A stretch of 64,000 bases of DNA. It comes from Flavobacteriales bacterium (GTDB taxonomy: Bacteria; Bacteroidota; Bacteroidia; Flavobacteriales_F; PHOS-HE28). The notes under the pieces are model-generated. The model made no database searches. It was not told the DNA's origin and saw only the letters and a program-made list of their open reading frames with translations. The position numbers and the translations under genes were made by a program. Of this stretch, positions 35,972 to 44,933 are shown piece after piece. Position 1 is the stretch's first letter; every line of letters starts with the position of its first letter. The DNA lies in contig JADJOG010000007.1 of NCBI GenBank assembly GCA_016713865.1, positions 1-64,000 of the forward strand. The letters run 5' to 3'.

Positions 35972-38326
35972 TCATTTGCCCCGGATGATCTCCACCGGAT
36001 CGATGCGGCTGGCCTTGCGCGCAGGGAACCATCCGGCGATGTAGGTGGTGACCAGTGCGAATGCGATGGCGATGAGGTAGTACTTCGGGTCGTGATCCAC
36101 CGGATACGTGGTCATGGTGGGCAAGGCATCGAAATGGAAGGGTATGTGATCGATGCCGATGGCCATGAGCGCGCCTAACAACAGGCCCACCGCGCCGCCG
36201 CACACGCCGATGATGAGGCTGAGATTGATGAAGATGTTACGCACATCGCCGCCGCTGAATCCTGTCGCTTTCAGGATGGCGATGCTGTCGAGCTTCTCGT
36301 AGATCATCATGTTGAGGATGTTGTAGATGCCGAAGCCCGCAACGAGCAGCAGCACAACGCTCACCACATAGCTGATCAGGCTGCGCACGCTGCTGCCCGT
36401 CTCGAACTGTGCGTTGGCGGTCTGGATATCCAGCGCATCCACATCGAAACGGCGCGCGTATTCCTTGGCCATCGCGGGCGCCATGGCGAGGTCCTTCAGG
36501 CGCACTTGGATATCGGTGATCCAGCTGCGCGGCTTGGCCAGGAGGTTCTGGGCCGTGGCCAGCGTGACGAAGCAGGTGATGTTGTCGAAGTCGGCCATGC
36601 CGCTCTGGTAGAAGCCGATCACTTTCAATGTGAAACGATCGCCCGCGATGGTGGACACCTGCACGGCATCGCCGAGGCCCACGCGCATTTTGTCCGCAAG
36701 GCCCTTGCCCATCACCACGCCATTCGCGCTGGCCGCCAGATCGGAAACACTGCACCCTAGGAGGTACTCGCTGAAGTTGAGCAGCCGGTCCTCTTCCAAG
36801 GGGTCGATGCCGTTCACCGCGCCATTCACCTCGATGGTGCCTGCGTTGAAGAAGACCTGCGCGTTCACCTTGGGCGCTATGCCGGCGACACGCGGATCGC
36901 TGCGCAGCGCATTGATGATGGCCATAGCGTTTCGCACGGCCGCCTGATCGCCCTTGGGCTTGATGCGGTTGATGAAGGGATGCGCGATGTCGCTGCCGCC
37001 CGACCGCTCGATCCATTGCTCAAGCGGCTGCTGCTCCGATGCGCGGATCTCGTTGTAGATGCGGATGTGCGGCGTGCGATTGAGGATGAGGCCATCGAGC
37101 AGGCCGTTCAAGCCATTCATGAATCCGCTCAGCGCGATGTACATGGCGATGCTGATGGCCACGCCCACCGCTGCCACGATGCTCTGCCGCAGCCGCGCAC
37201 GCAGCAGGGTCGTCGAAATACTCAGGAGCAGGCGCTGACCCATATTCTCAGGATGCACGATCACCGTGGTGCTGTCGATGCCGCTGATCACCTCCACGCG
37301 CTGCAGATCGCGCAAGCCGATCGTGATCTCGCGCTTCTCATCCTTGCCAACGAGCACGTATCCATCCTCCACGAGATACGCAGCCGGTATGGTGAGCGCG
37401 TGCTCCTTCCGCGCCAAAACGATGTTGGCCTCTGCCGTGAGGTTGGGGTAGAGCACGGCGGGTGCCTGCTTGAGGACGGCCTCCACTGTGAAGGTGCGCG
37501 TACGCTCGTTCATCAGCGGGTCCACGCGCGACACTGTGCCCTCGAGCATTTGGCCCTTGTAGCTGTCCATGGTGATGATCACATCCTGTCCGGGCTTCAC
37601 GCGCACGATGTCGTACTCGTCCACCTGCAGATCCAAGAGGAAGGCATCGGCACGACCGATCGTTGCCAGCGCTCGCTGCGGGTTGGCCAGCTCACCGCGC
37701 TCGATGAGCACATCGTACACGCGGCCGTCGAGTTGGCTGCGCACGGTGTGGTCGCCTTGCGCGGCGCGACGCAATGCCAGCTCATTCTCCGCCATGCGCA
37801 ATTCATTGCTCAAGCGCGAGCGTGTTTCGGCCTGTGCTTTCTGCGCGGTGAGCAGGGCGTTGCGGGCCGATGTGTAAGCCAGCTCACGGCTATCGAGTTC
37901 GGCCTTGCTTCCGATCTGCTTGTCCCAAAGCGACTTCTGCCGTGCATAGAGTGAGCTGTCGTTGGCCAGGCGGATGCGTGCTTGATCCACCGCCAGGCGC
38001 AGTTGCTCCAGCACCGGCGAAGCCGAGCCCGCGTTCTGGCGAAGCAGTTCCAAGGCCATCTCGGCGCGCTGCGTCCCCAAGGTGGTGCTGCGATCGTCGA
38101 TGGTGAAGAGGGCATCGCCCTTGCGCACGCTATCGCCTGCATGCACATGCACCTCGGCCACGATGCCGCTCACCGCCGCGAAGGCCTGGTACTGGTCGCG
38201 CGCCTTCACGATGCCGCTGGCGTAAACCGCCTCGGTGATGGGCCCGACCACGGGCTTCGTGGTCTCGCGCTTCGGTCCGCAGGCCGAAAGCGCCAACGCC
38301 GCCAAGAGAAGGATGCTGCTCCGCAT
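35972..38326 (-). CDS. Membrane-fusion adaptor fused in frame to a MacB/LolC-type permease
   Basis: One open frame of 784 codons. Residues 1-361: lipoprotein signal MRSSILLLAALALSAC, then an HlyD/MFP adaptor (GIVKARDQYQAFAAVSGIVA lipoyl region, a coiled-coil hairpin with RQKSLWDKQIGSKAELDSRE, a beta barrel). From the ATG at 37243 (MGQRLLLSISTTLLRARLRQ): an ABC3/MacB permease with SIVAAVGVAISIAMYIALSG, a periplasmic domain, SYVVSVVLLLVAGFGIYNIL, LSLIIGVCGGAVGLLLGALM and the cytoplasmic end ASRIDPVEIIRGK. Such proteins are normally two genes; no stop separates them here (HPEN then MGQRLL), so either a true fusion or a base error at the junction. With the ATPase it forms a complete exporter, probably working with a TolC-type pore. 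Confidence 0.85.
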   Translation of the reverse strand: MRSSILLLAALALSACGPKRETTKPVVGPITEAVYASGIVKARDQYQAFAAVSGIVAEVHVHAGDSVRKGDALFTIDDRSTTLGTQRAEMALELLRQNAGSASPVLEQLRLAVDQARIRLANDSSLYARQKSLWDKQIGSKAELDSRELAYTSARNALLTAQKAQAETRSRLSNELRMAENELALRRAAQGDHTVRSQLDGRVYDVLIERGELANPQRALATIGRADAFLLDLQVDEYDIVRVKPGQDVIITMDSYKGQMLEGTVSRVDPLMNERTRTFTVEAVLKQAPAVLYPNLTAEANIVLARKEHALTIPAAYLVEDGYVLVGKDEKREITIGLRDLQRVEVISGIDSTTVIVHPENMGQRLLLSISTTLLRARLRQSIVAAVGVAISIAMYIALSGFMNGLNGLLDGLILNRTPHIRIYNEIRASEQQPLEQWIERSGGSDIAHPFINRIKPKGDQAAVRNAMAIINALRSDPRVAGIAPKVNAQVFFNAGTIEVNGAVNGIDPLEEDRLLNFSEYLLGCSVSDLAASANGVVMGKGLADKMRVGLGDAVQVSTIAGDRFTLKVIGFYQSGMADFDNITCFVTLATAQNLLAKPRSWITDIQVRLKDLAMAPAMAKEYARRFDVDALDIQTANAQFETGSSVRSLISYVVSVVLLLVAGFGIYNILNMMIYEKLDSIAILKATGFSGGDVRNIFINLSLIIGVCGGAVGLLLGALMAIGIDHIPFHFDALPTMTTYPVDHDPKYYLIAIAFALVTTYIAGWFPARKASRIDPVEIIRGK

Positions 38327-38431
38327 GGCGCGAAGGTCGGATTCGCCGCCGCCTAGCGTCCTGATTTCCGTCGGGAATGGCCGTCGATTGAAGCAGCATC
38401 CTTCCGTTCTTTGCCGCCGAACCTCCGACGC

Positions 38432-38995
38432 ATGAGCCAACTGCCCATCCGCACACTCGCCATCATCGCGCTGGTATTGGCCGCCGCCGCCAGCCGCATG
38501 CTCCCGCACCCGTACAACTTCACCCCGATGGGCGCCATGGCCCTCTTCTGCGCGGCGCATTTCAAGAACCGGGGCTGGGCCATCGGCCTGCCGCTGCTCT
38601 CCATCTGGCTCAGCGACCTCTTCCTCAGCAACTTCGTGTACAACACGTTCAACAGCGGCTTCGTGTGGCTGTACGATGGCTGGTACTGGCCCTACGGCAC
38701 CTTCGCGCTTATCGCTGTGATGGGCATGTTCACCTTGCGCAAGGTCACCGTGCCACGCGTCCTCGGCAGCAGCTTGGCCGCCTCGGCGATCTTCTTCCTG
38801 ATCACCAACCTGGCATGCTGGCCCGGCAACACGATGTACGCGCAGGACTTCAGCGGTCTGATGGCCTGCTACGTCGCTGGCTTGCCCTTCTTGGGCGGCA
38901 CCGTGCTGGGCGACCTCACCTACAGCGGCCTTCTCTTCGGCAGCTTCGCGATCCTGCAGCAGCAGATTCCGGCGTTGCGCGCCGTGAAGGCTTAG
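38432..38995 (+). CDS. DUF6580-type membrane protein (187 aa)
   Basis: MSQLPIRTLAIIALVLAAAA followed by SRMLPHPYNFTPMGAMALFC, then segments WAIGLPLLSIWLSDLFLSNF, GTFALIAVMGMFTL, LGSSLAASAIFFLITNLACW and YVAGLPFLGGTVLGDLTYSG. The RMLPHPYNFTPMGAMALF and LSIWLSDLFL motifs and the small-transporter-like layout match the family annotated DUF6580, a putative ECF-like transport component. The substrate is unknown. Divergent from the adaptor gene; no partner ATPase is adjacent. Confidence 0.72.
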   Translation: MSQLPIRTLAIIALVLAAAASRMLPHPYNFTPMGAMALFCAAHFKNRGWAIGLPLLSIWLSDLFLSNFVYNTFNSGFVWLYDGWYWPYGTFALIAVMGMFTLRKVTVPRVLGSSLAASAIFFLITNLACWPGNTMYAQDFSGLMACYVAGLPFLGGTVLGDLTYSGLLFGSFAILQQQIPALRAVKA

Positions 38996-39019
38996 GGCGC
39001 TGCTTCGCACCTTTGGGGC

Positions 39020-39430
39020 ATGAGCTCCATCTCCAGCAACAAGGCCCCCGAGCCCGTTGGTCATTACCCGCATGCCCGCCGCGTGGGCGAATTGCTCTTC
39101 CTCAGCGGCGTGGGGCCGCGTGAACGCGGCACGAAGAAGATCCCCGGCGTTGAGCTGAACGCCGACGGCACTATCGCCTCCTACGACATCGAGACGCAAG
39201 TGCGCAGCGTGTTCCAGAACGTGAAGTGGATCCTGGAGGACAGCGGCTCCTCGTGGGAGAAGATCGTGGACGTGACGGTGTACCTCACCAACATGAAGGA
39301 CGACTTCCCCACTTACAACCGCCTGTGGAAGGAATACTTCGAGAACGACCCGCCGTGCCGGACCACACTCGAGATCAACTGCCTGCCCACGCCGATCGCG
39401 ATTGAGTTGAAGGTGATCGCGACCATCTGA
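39020..39430 (+). CDS. RidA-family protein (2-aminomuconate deaminase-like)
   Basis: 136 residues. MSSISSNKAPEPVGHYPHAR, RVGELLFLSGVGPRERGTKK, VFQNVKWILEDSGSSWEKIV, DVTVYLTNMKDDFPTYNRLW and the family end PPCRTTLEINCLPTPIAIEL KVIATI. The Arg and Glu in RTTLEI are the usual RidA active-site residues. The PEPVGHYPHARRVG start is that of 2-aminomuconate deaminase-like members in kynurenine breakdown, though no other pathway gene is here, so a general imine-hydrolysing role is equally possible. Cytoplasmic. A DinB gene starts seven bases after the stop. Confidence 0.88.
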   Translation: MSSISSNKAPEPVGHYPHARRVGELLFLSGVGPRERGTKKIPGVELNADGTIASYDIETQVRSVFQNVKWILEDSGSSWEKIVDVTVYLTNMKDDFPTYNRLWKEYFENDPPCRTTLEINCLPTPIAIELKVIATI

Positions 39431-39436
39431 TGAACG

Positions 39437-39958
39437 ATGGATCGATCCGAGATCACCGCGGCGCTGCTCCGCAACCATGAGGCCTTCATCGCACGCGTGC
39501 TTGCTGTGCCGATGCACCAGCGTGAAGAATCGCGCAAGGGCAAGTGGACACCAGCGCAGCACTTGGAGCACATCCTGCGCGCAGTGCAACCCGTGTCCAT
39601 GGCGCTGATGATACCGCGTTGGTTCTTGCGTTGGCGAATCGGCAAGCCCAATCGGGAGCCACGGGACTATGAGGAATTGGTGGCGCGTTACAAGGAAAAA
39701 CTCGCCGCTGGAGGACGTGCATCAGGCCGTTTCGTACCGTCACCTGTACCGGCCAGCAAGGTCGAAGCAATGACCGCAAAGCTGAAGAGCTCCGTTGCCA
39801 CCCTTACCCGTCGCGTAAAAGGTTGGAGCGAGCGCGATCTGGATACTGTGCTGTTGCCGCATCCGTTGCTCGGCAAACTCACGGTGCGCGAGATGCTCTT
39901 CTTCACCATCTATCATGCAGTGCATCATCAGGAGCTGGTGGAGCGCGATACGGCGTGA
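39437..39958 (+). CDS. DinB-family protein
   Basis: 173 residues, helical. The typical DinB metal-binding histidines are visible: KWTPAQHLEHILRAV near the N-terminus and FFTIYHAVHHQELVERDT at the end. The middle (ASKVEAMTAKLKSSVATLTR, RVKGWSERDLDTVLLPHPLL) follows the four-helix-bundle pattern. DinB-like proteins bind divalent metals and include thiol-dependent transferases; the activity here is unknown. Probably co-transcribed with the RidA gene, as only 6 bases separate them. Confidence 0.85.
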   Translation: MDRSEITAALLRNHEAFIARVLAVPMHQREESRKGKWTPAQHLEHILRAVQPVSMALMIPRWFLRWRIGKPNREPRDYEELVARYKEKLAAGGRASGRFVPSPVPASKVEAMTAKLKSSVATLTRRVKGWSERDLDTVLLPHPLLGKLTVREMLFFTIYHAVHHQELVERDTA

Positions 39959-40013
39959 TGCTATTGGTGCTTAGCTGCATGTATGAGAATGCAGCGGCGC
40001 GCTGTCTTGGCGT

Positions 40014-41240
40014 CTACTGCTTCCGCAGCATCCGCATCGCCATCCAGCCCATGCCCAGTATGAGCGCGATGATGGCTGCCCACACCCACATGCTGGAGGG
40101 ATCGAAGCGCGGCTTCGCGGCTTCAGGCTTAGGCAGAAGCTCAAGCGCGCCGTGGTTGATTGTGCTCAACGGTGACGGCAAGTCATTCGCGAAGTGCGCC
40201 ATGTCGTAGCGCGGCGGGGCCAGTTGCTCGTTGCCCACCATGAGACGATAAGCCATGCCCGGCTCCATGCGCGCCAAGAGCACGCGCTCGCGGCATTGCG
40301 CCTTCACGCTGCTGATCCGCAAGGGCTTGTCGTCGCCGTTGTCGATGCGCAGCTCGAAAGTGTCGAGTCGCGAAGGCATCAGGCTGAATGATGCGCCATC
40401 GCCTTGGCGGATCACGAAAGACCCCATCTGCTCCAGCCAACGCTGCCTGCGAACGTGACGGCGCTCTTTCACATCCATGCTACGCCATCGGCCCATCTCC
40501 ACGCGGCGCATGAAAGGCAAAGTGTCTTCCACTTCAATGACCATGCGCTCGATGAGCATGGCTTGCGGCAAGGCGAAGCGCAGCACCGTATGCCGTGCGG
40601 TATCGCGTTGCGCGAAGCGCAGATCGATGGACGATGAGAAGACTGCTTCCGGCGATTGCTCGGGTACGAATCGGCCCACGCCCAGCACCTTCATGGGCGC
40701 GGTGAGCGAATCGTTCAGCGTGAGGCGGAGATAGCGGTAGTCGCTTGGCGGTATGCGGAGCGTGAGCACTTGATGCGGCGGATCCCCCCGCGAGCCTCGC
40801 GGCGCCACATGGCTATCCTTCACCATGAACCACGATTGCCGGTCGTCGCTGCCGGTGATGCGCACGCGCTTCTCCGCGTCGATGGGCTTGATCCACACAT
40901 GCAGTTCTTCGAGCACCTCGTCCGTGGGGCGTTCGATCTCCACTTCGGTGCTGTGCTTCAGAACAGTGTTGCGCAACACGTTGAAAGCAATGAAGCGCTC
41001 CGGACCACTGGCCTGCATCGATTCGCGTAGCACATAAGCCACTTCTGTTCCCGTGCTGTCGAGCAGACGAATGTCGCCGAGATCGCCGCGTGCGCTGCCG
41101 AGCAGTTCCGCGCTGAGCGCGATGGCATGCAGCCCTTGCTCATTCACCATTGGAACGCTCGCGCTCCACTTCGCTTGCTGCGCGAAGAGCGATGCCGCGA
41201 AGAGCAGCGGGATCAATGTGAGGTCACGCTTGCGGTGCAT
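40014..41240 (-). CDS. DUF3999 family protein, single-pass membrane
   Basis: The start at 41240 gives MHRKRDLTLIPLLFAASLFA followed by QQ, a signal peptide; the 12 upstream codons lie inside the previous gene. Mature region: DIRLLDSTGTEVAYVLRESM, RVRITGSDDRQSWFMVKDSH, then SDYRYLRLTLNDSLTAPMKV (a discoidin-like pattern repeated twice) and a C-terminal membrane helix (MWVWAAIIALILGMGWMAMR). DUF3999 and DUF2339 genes are commonly adjacent, and the neighbour here overlaps by 17 bases, so both are co-translated. Function unknown; probably periplasmic, tethered to the inner membrane. Confidence 0.85.
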   Translation of the reverse strand: MHRKRDLTLIPLLFAASLFAQQAKWSASVPMVNEQGLHAIALSAELLGSARGDLGDIRLLDSTGTEVAYVLRESMQASGPERFIAFNVLRNTVLKHSTEVEIERPTDEVLEELHVWIKPIDAEKRVRITGSDDRQSWFMVKDSHVAPRGSRGDPPHQVLTLRIPPSDYRYLRLTLNDSLTAPMKVLGVGRFVPEQSPEAVFSSSIDLRFAQRDTARHTVLRFALPQAMLIERMVIEVEDTLPFMRRVEMGRWRSMDVKERRHVRRQRWLEQMGSFVIRQGDGASFSLMPSRLDTFELRIDNGDDKPLRISSVKAQCRERVLLARMEPGMAYRLMVGNEQLAPPRYDMAHFANDLPSPLSTINHGALELLPKPEAAKPRFDPSSMWVWAAIIALILGMGWMAMRMLRKQ

Positions 41241-43677
41241 CGGTAGGTGGTGTTTCCTTCTTCGAGTCATCGACAAAGAGCCCCTTGATGCGCTGGTACA
41301 TGAACGAGATGATGAGCAGCAGCGCGCCGAGGAAGATGAAGGCCGCCACGCGTCCGCCCTCGCTCAACGATCCCAGGTCGAAAAGGAAGAGCTTCACCAG
41401 TGTGAGCGCGAAGAGGCTGAGCGCGATGATGCGCATGGTGCGCAGCCGCGCGCGCATGCCATACCACATGAAGGCGAAGGAGCCAAGGCCCCAGAGGATC
41501 GGGTAACCGACGCGCCGCGATTCGTTCAGCGTGAGCGTGGTGCCCTGCGCCTGCATCATGATCAGGTCCAGCTCCTGGCTCGCGAGGATCACGATGAAGA
41601 TGGAGGCCGTCCACAGGTAGAAGTTCCAATTGAACGATGGGCGGCTGATCACTGATCGCGCCAGCAAAGCCACGCGAACCACGGCCATCACCATGAGCCC
41701 CAACGTGAGGTAATGAAAAGGTGCGACACCTAAGTTGATTCCATTAGCGAAGCCGATGCTCAACGCTCTGTATGACGCGCTGTAGTTGGCCGTGATGTAC
41801 ACGACACCCGCAATCACCAGCAACGCACCGATGGCCATGCGGAAGCCCTTGTGCGACTTGCGCGCGAACCACTCCACCACGAGCAGGTGCAAAAGCGTGT
41901 AAGCCATCAAGGCCTGCTGCACCACGGTGCCGTGCAATGCGCGGCCGAGCTGGTAGCGCTGCTCGAGCATGTTCGTGATGTAGAGCGTGATCAACGCCGC
42001 GATCAAGGTGATCACGCTCCATTGCCCGCGCGTGAGCAAGAGCATGGTGCTCGCCTTGTCGTCCTGCTTCCGCAGTAGCCAATGGGTAAGCGCCAACGAT
42101 GCAGTAGCCGCGATACCTGCGATCCACGCGCGGTTCAGCAATGGGGTCAGTGGTGTCTCGTGGTAGCCGCCATAGACCTGCTCCCAATCCATCCACAGGC
42201 TGATGCCCATGAGCACGGTGACGAGCATGCTGGCGCGCTCCACCAGCTTGAGGCCCGTGCGCTGCGAGAACCACAACAAGAGCACTGCTTCGGCCGCCCA
42301 GAAGAGCGTGATGCGGCTGCCCTCGAACTGCACCGGCACGGCCAAGCTGATGAAGGTGAGCACCAAGCCGATTAGCAAATACTTGAGCGATTGCGGGATG
42401 CCCTCGCGCTTGTGGTAAAAGAGCGCGAAGCCGAGGTAGAAGAGGCCGAGCAGCGCGGTGAACAGGCCGGTGACGCGCACTTCGAGGTCGCTGAGGAAGA
42501 AAGCGCCGATGCCGAAGTAGAAGGCCGTGTTCGCCAGCAGAAGTGAATGATCCAGCGCCGTGAACGATTGCCGATGCCGCAGGTTGTACTGCAGGTTCAT
42601 CGCGAAGAAGACGAGGAAGAAAGCTGTTGCGAATGCGAATGTGATCAGCGATGGGCGCGGCTCCAGGTCAGTGTAACTCGACATGGTCCAACCGAGCACC
42701 ACAAGGGCCGTGAGCGCAAAGGCGAGCATGTTGATCACGTACCACTTCTTGAAGTTGGCCAGCACCAGCATGCCCGTATTCAGGATGAGCAAATAGGTGA
42801 AGAGCACCTTGTAGTTGCCTTCGCCGGTGGCAACAAGGAAGGGCGCTGCGAATCCGCCTAGCAAAGAGATTACCGCCAGCTCGCGCCGGTCATAAGCCAA
42901 GGTGAGTGCCACAGCAAGGCCGGTGATCGCCACCATGATGATGAAGGCGGGTGTCTGCCCGATCAGCTCGAACTTCTGGAACGCGAAGGTGATGGTGGTG
43001 TAGAAGACCGCGATGCCACCGCCAATGAGCACCGAGCTGAACGGGCGGAAATTCTCGCGCAAGCGGTGCGCGAAGAACACGAGCAAGGCACCAGCTCCAA
43101 GACCGATGAGCGTCTGCGCGGTGGTGCTCAGCAACTGTCGATCGATGGCGTAGTTCAGCAGCAGCCCGATGCCGAGCACCAGCACCGCGATACCGATTTT
43201 GTTGATGAGATTCTCGCCGATGAACTTCTCCAGGTCGGGGTGGCGCTCGAAGAAGGAAGGCTGCGGAGGCGGAGGCGTGTAGCGCGGCTTGGGTTGTTCT
43301 ATCACCGGAGGCTTCGGCGGATCAACGACAACAGAGGGCTCTTGCTTCGGCTGGTCGAAGGCCTCACGCATGCGGCGCAGCGTATCGTCCTCGGCGGGTG
43401 CGGGTGGCTCCGGAGCAAGAGGAAGAACGGGTGCCGGTGGGGAAATGATCGGCGGCGGAACAACAGGTTCCACAGTCAATGTCGGCGCAGCGGCGTGCAG
43501 CGTTGGCGGTGCTTCGGGAGCAGCAGCGCGCGGCGGCTGGGCCTTCATCCATTCGGCCATCTGGCGCCGCATGGAAGAGATCTCGCTGGAGAGCGTGCTC
43601 ATGCGAATGAGCAATAGGATCATGAGCACGATGATGGCGATCGGGATCAGGATCGCGAGAACGATGGCGCCTTCCAT
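41224..43677 (-). CDS. DUF2339 large multi-pass membrane protein
   Basis: 817 residues. An N-terminal membrane segment (EGAIVLAILIPIAIIVLMIL), a proline/alanine-rich linker, then SFFERHPDLEKFIGENLINK leading into more than 20 hydrophobic helices, for example KIGIAVLVLGIGLLLNYAID, ALLVFFAHRLRENFRPFSSV, LIGGGIAVFYTTITFAFQKF and LRTMRIIALSLFALTLVKLF LFDLGSLSEGGRV near the end. The ENLINKIGIAVLVLGIG start of the membrane part and the KLFLFDLGSLSEGGRVAAF end are diagnostic for DUF2339. Its role is not established. It overlaps the DUF3999 gene. The extreme N-terminus could be a dimerisation linker. Confidence 0.9.
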   Translation of the reverse strand: MEGAIVLAILIPIAIIVLMILLLIRMSTLSSEISSMRRQMAEWMKAQPPRAAAPEAPPTLHAAAPTLTVEPVVPPPIISPPAPVLPLAPEPPAPAEDDTLRRMREAFDQPKQEPSVVVDPPKPPVIEQPKPRYTPPPPQPSFFERHPDLEKFIGENLINKIGIAVLVLGIGLLLNYAIDRQLLSTTAQTLIGLGAGALLVFFAHRLRENFRPFSSVLIGGGIAVFYTTITFAFQKFELIGQTPAFIIMVAITGLAVALTLAYDRRELAVISLLGGFAAPFLVATGEGNYKVLFTYLLILNTGMLVLANFKKWYVINMLAFALTALVVLGWTMSSYTDLEPRPSLITFAFATAFFLVFFAMNLQYNLRHRQSFTALDHSLLLANTAFYFGIGAFFLSDLEVRVTGLFTALLGLFYLGFALFYHKREGIPQSLKYLLIGLVLTFISLAVPVQFEGSRITLFWAAEAVLLLWFSQRTGLKLVERASMLVTVLMGISLWMDWEQVYGGYHETPLTPLLNRAWIAGIAATASLALTHWLLRKQDDKASTMLLLTRGQWSVITLIAALITLYITNMLEQRYQLGRALHGTVVQQALMAYTLLHLLVVEWFARKSHKGFRMAIGALLVIAGVVYITANYSASYRALSIGFANGINLGVAPFHYLTLGLMVMAVVRVALLARSVISRPSFNWNFYLWTASIFIVILASQELDLIMMQAQGTTLTLNESRRVGYPILWGLGSFAFMWYGMRARLRTMRIIALSLFALTLVKLFLFDLGSLSEGGRVAAFIFLGALLLIISFMYQRIKGLFVDDSKKETPPTDAPQA

Positions 43678-43697
43678 GGTGCCAAGCTAATGTGCGA

Positions 43698-44933
43698 TCA
43701 CGAAGCGCTCTTCCGCATCGCCATCACCTTCCCATAGGTGAGCGATCGCCACGCCCACTCGAATGGACCGTATTGGAATCGCGACAGCCACCAACGGCTC
43801 CAGAGCACCTGCACGATGAAGACGGCGAGCGCGATCCCCTCGAAGGCCATAGCGCTCACGTGCGTGCCCCAGCCGAGTCCGATGCCATAAAACAGCGCGA
43901 CAGCGATGATCGACTGCATCAAGTAGTTCGTGAGCGCCATGCGGCCCATGGGCGCGAGAACCATTAAGCGCTGCTGCCATGCACCACTTCCCCACAGCAG
44001 CGCGAAGCCACTGGCGAAGGCCATGGCCAAGGGCACCACGCTGAAGGCATAACTCGCAGCGCGCAGCAACGACGACGGTTCAGGCGGATAACCGACATGG
44101 CTATTGGTCCACCATAAGAGTACTGAGCTGGGCAAGCCGATCGCGAAACCACCAATGCAAATCCGCTTCAGCAGAGATGCATATTGCTTCACATCGACGA
44201 AGATCCTGCGGCGCGACACCAACAGGCCGAGCAGGAACAGGCCGAGCACTTTCGGCGGGCGATTGCTCTCCACCAGATTGGTGAAGCGGAAGATCCAGCC
44301 GCGCGAATTCGCGTGGGAGAACTCTTGCCAACTTCCATCAGCGAGAGCAAGGAAAGCATCGAAGGTGGAATTGCCATAGGCGGCATCGCTCGTCTCCAAC
44401 CAGCGTACAAGGGGCGCAACGGGGTCGAAGCGCGCGTTCGTGAGCACCACGGCAGCATCAATTGCTATGGGTGAAAGGATGAGCACAGCCGCTGTGATCA
44501 GCAAGGCGCGATCGCTCAATCCACGGAAGAGCGGGAGCAGCATGCCGAGCACCGAGTAGAGGAAGAGGATGTCTCCCGCCCACAGGTAGCGCAGGTGCAA
44601 CCAGCCGATCACCAATAGGATGAGCATGCGCCGGTAGAAACGCCACAGGCCATCATTGCCCTTCGCCAAAAAGAACCCGAAACCGATGCCGAAGAGCATG
44701 GAGAAGATCGAATAGAATTTGCCATCGATGAGGATGGTGTGGAAGGCTTCGAGTGGATCATCCAGAAAAGAACCCGGCAATGCGGCCTTCGCATCGGGCG
44801 ACATGAACATCCAAACCGAGAGCACCGCGTAGTTGCTCCACACCACGCCGAAGAGCGCGAAGCCGCGCAGGGCGTCGAGGAGGTCGGTGCGCTTCTGAGC
44901 CGGAAGGCTAGGTAATGTGCTTGGTGCTCTCAT
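43698..44933 (-). CDS. DUF418-domain membrane protein
   Basis: The start at 44933 (MRAPSTLPSLPAQKRTDLLD) overlaps the upstream stop by ATGA. 411 residues. The acyltransferase-like opening ALRGFALFGVVWSNYAVLSV and helices FYSIFSMLFGIGFGFFLAKG, MLILLVIGWLHLRYLWAGDI LFLYSVLGMLLPLFRGL are followed by the DUF418 core: MVLAPMGRMALTNYLMQSII, AVALFYGIGLGWGT and the end FQYGPFEWAWRSLTYGK, the most diagnostic motif of the family. Function unknown; related proteins are proposed membrane acyl- or modification enzymes. Part of a cluster with the transporter and the TMEM220-like gene. Confidence 0.9.
   Translation of the reverse strand: MRAPSTLPSLPAQKRTDLLDALRGFALFGVVWSNYAVLSVWMFMSPDAKAALPGSFLDDPLEAFHTILIDGKFYSIFSMLFGIGFGFFLAKGNDGLWRFYRRMLILLVIGWLHLRYLWAGDILFLYSVLGMLLPLFRGLSDRALLITAAVLILSPIAIDAAVVLTNARFDPVAPLVRWLETSDAAYGNSTFDAFLALADGSWQEFSHANSRGWIFRFTNLVESNRPPKVLGLFLLGLLVSRRRIFVDVKQYASLLKRICIGGFAIGLPSSVLLWWTNSHVGYPPEPSSLLRAASYAFSVVPLAMAFASGFALLWGSGAWQQRLMVLAPMGRMALTNYLMQSIIAVALFYGIGLGWGTHVSAMAFEGIALAVFIVQVLWSRWWLSRFQYGPFEWAWRSLTYGKVMAMRKSAS

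Noticed and set aside
36980..37954. Plus-strand 324-codon frame opposite the adaptor-permease
   Set aside because: Only the reverse reading of the coding strand; no start context or family.
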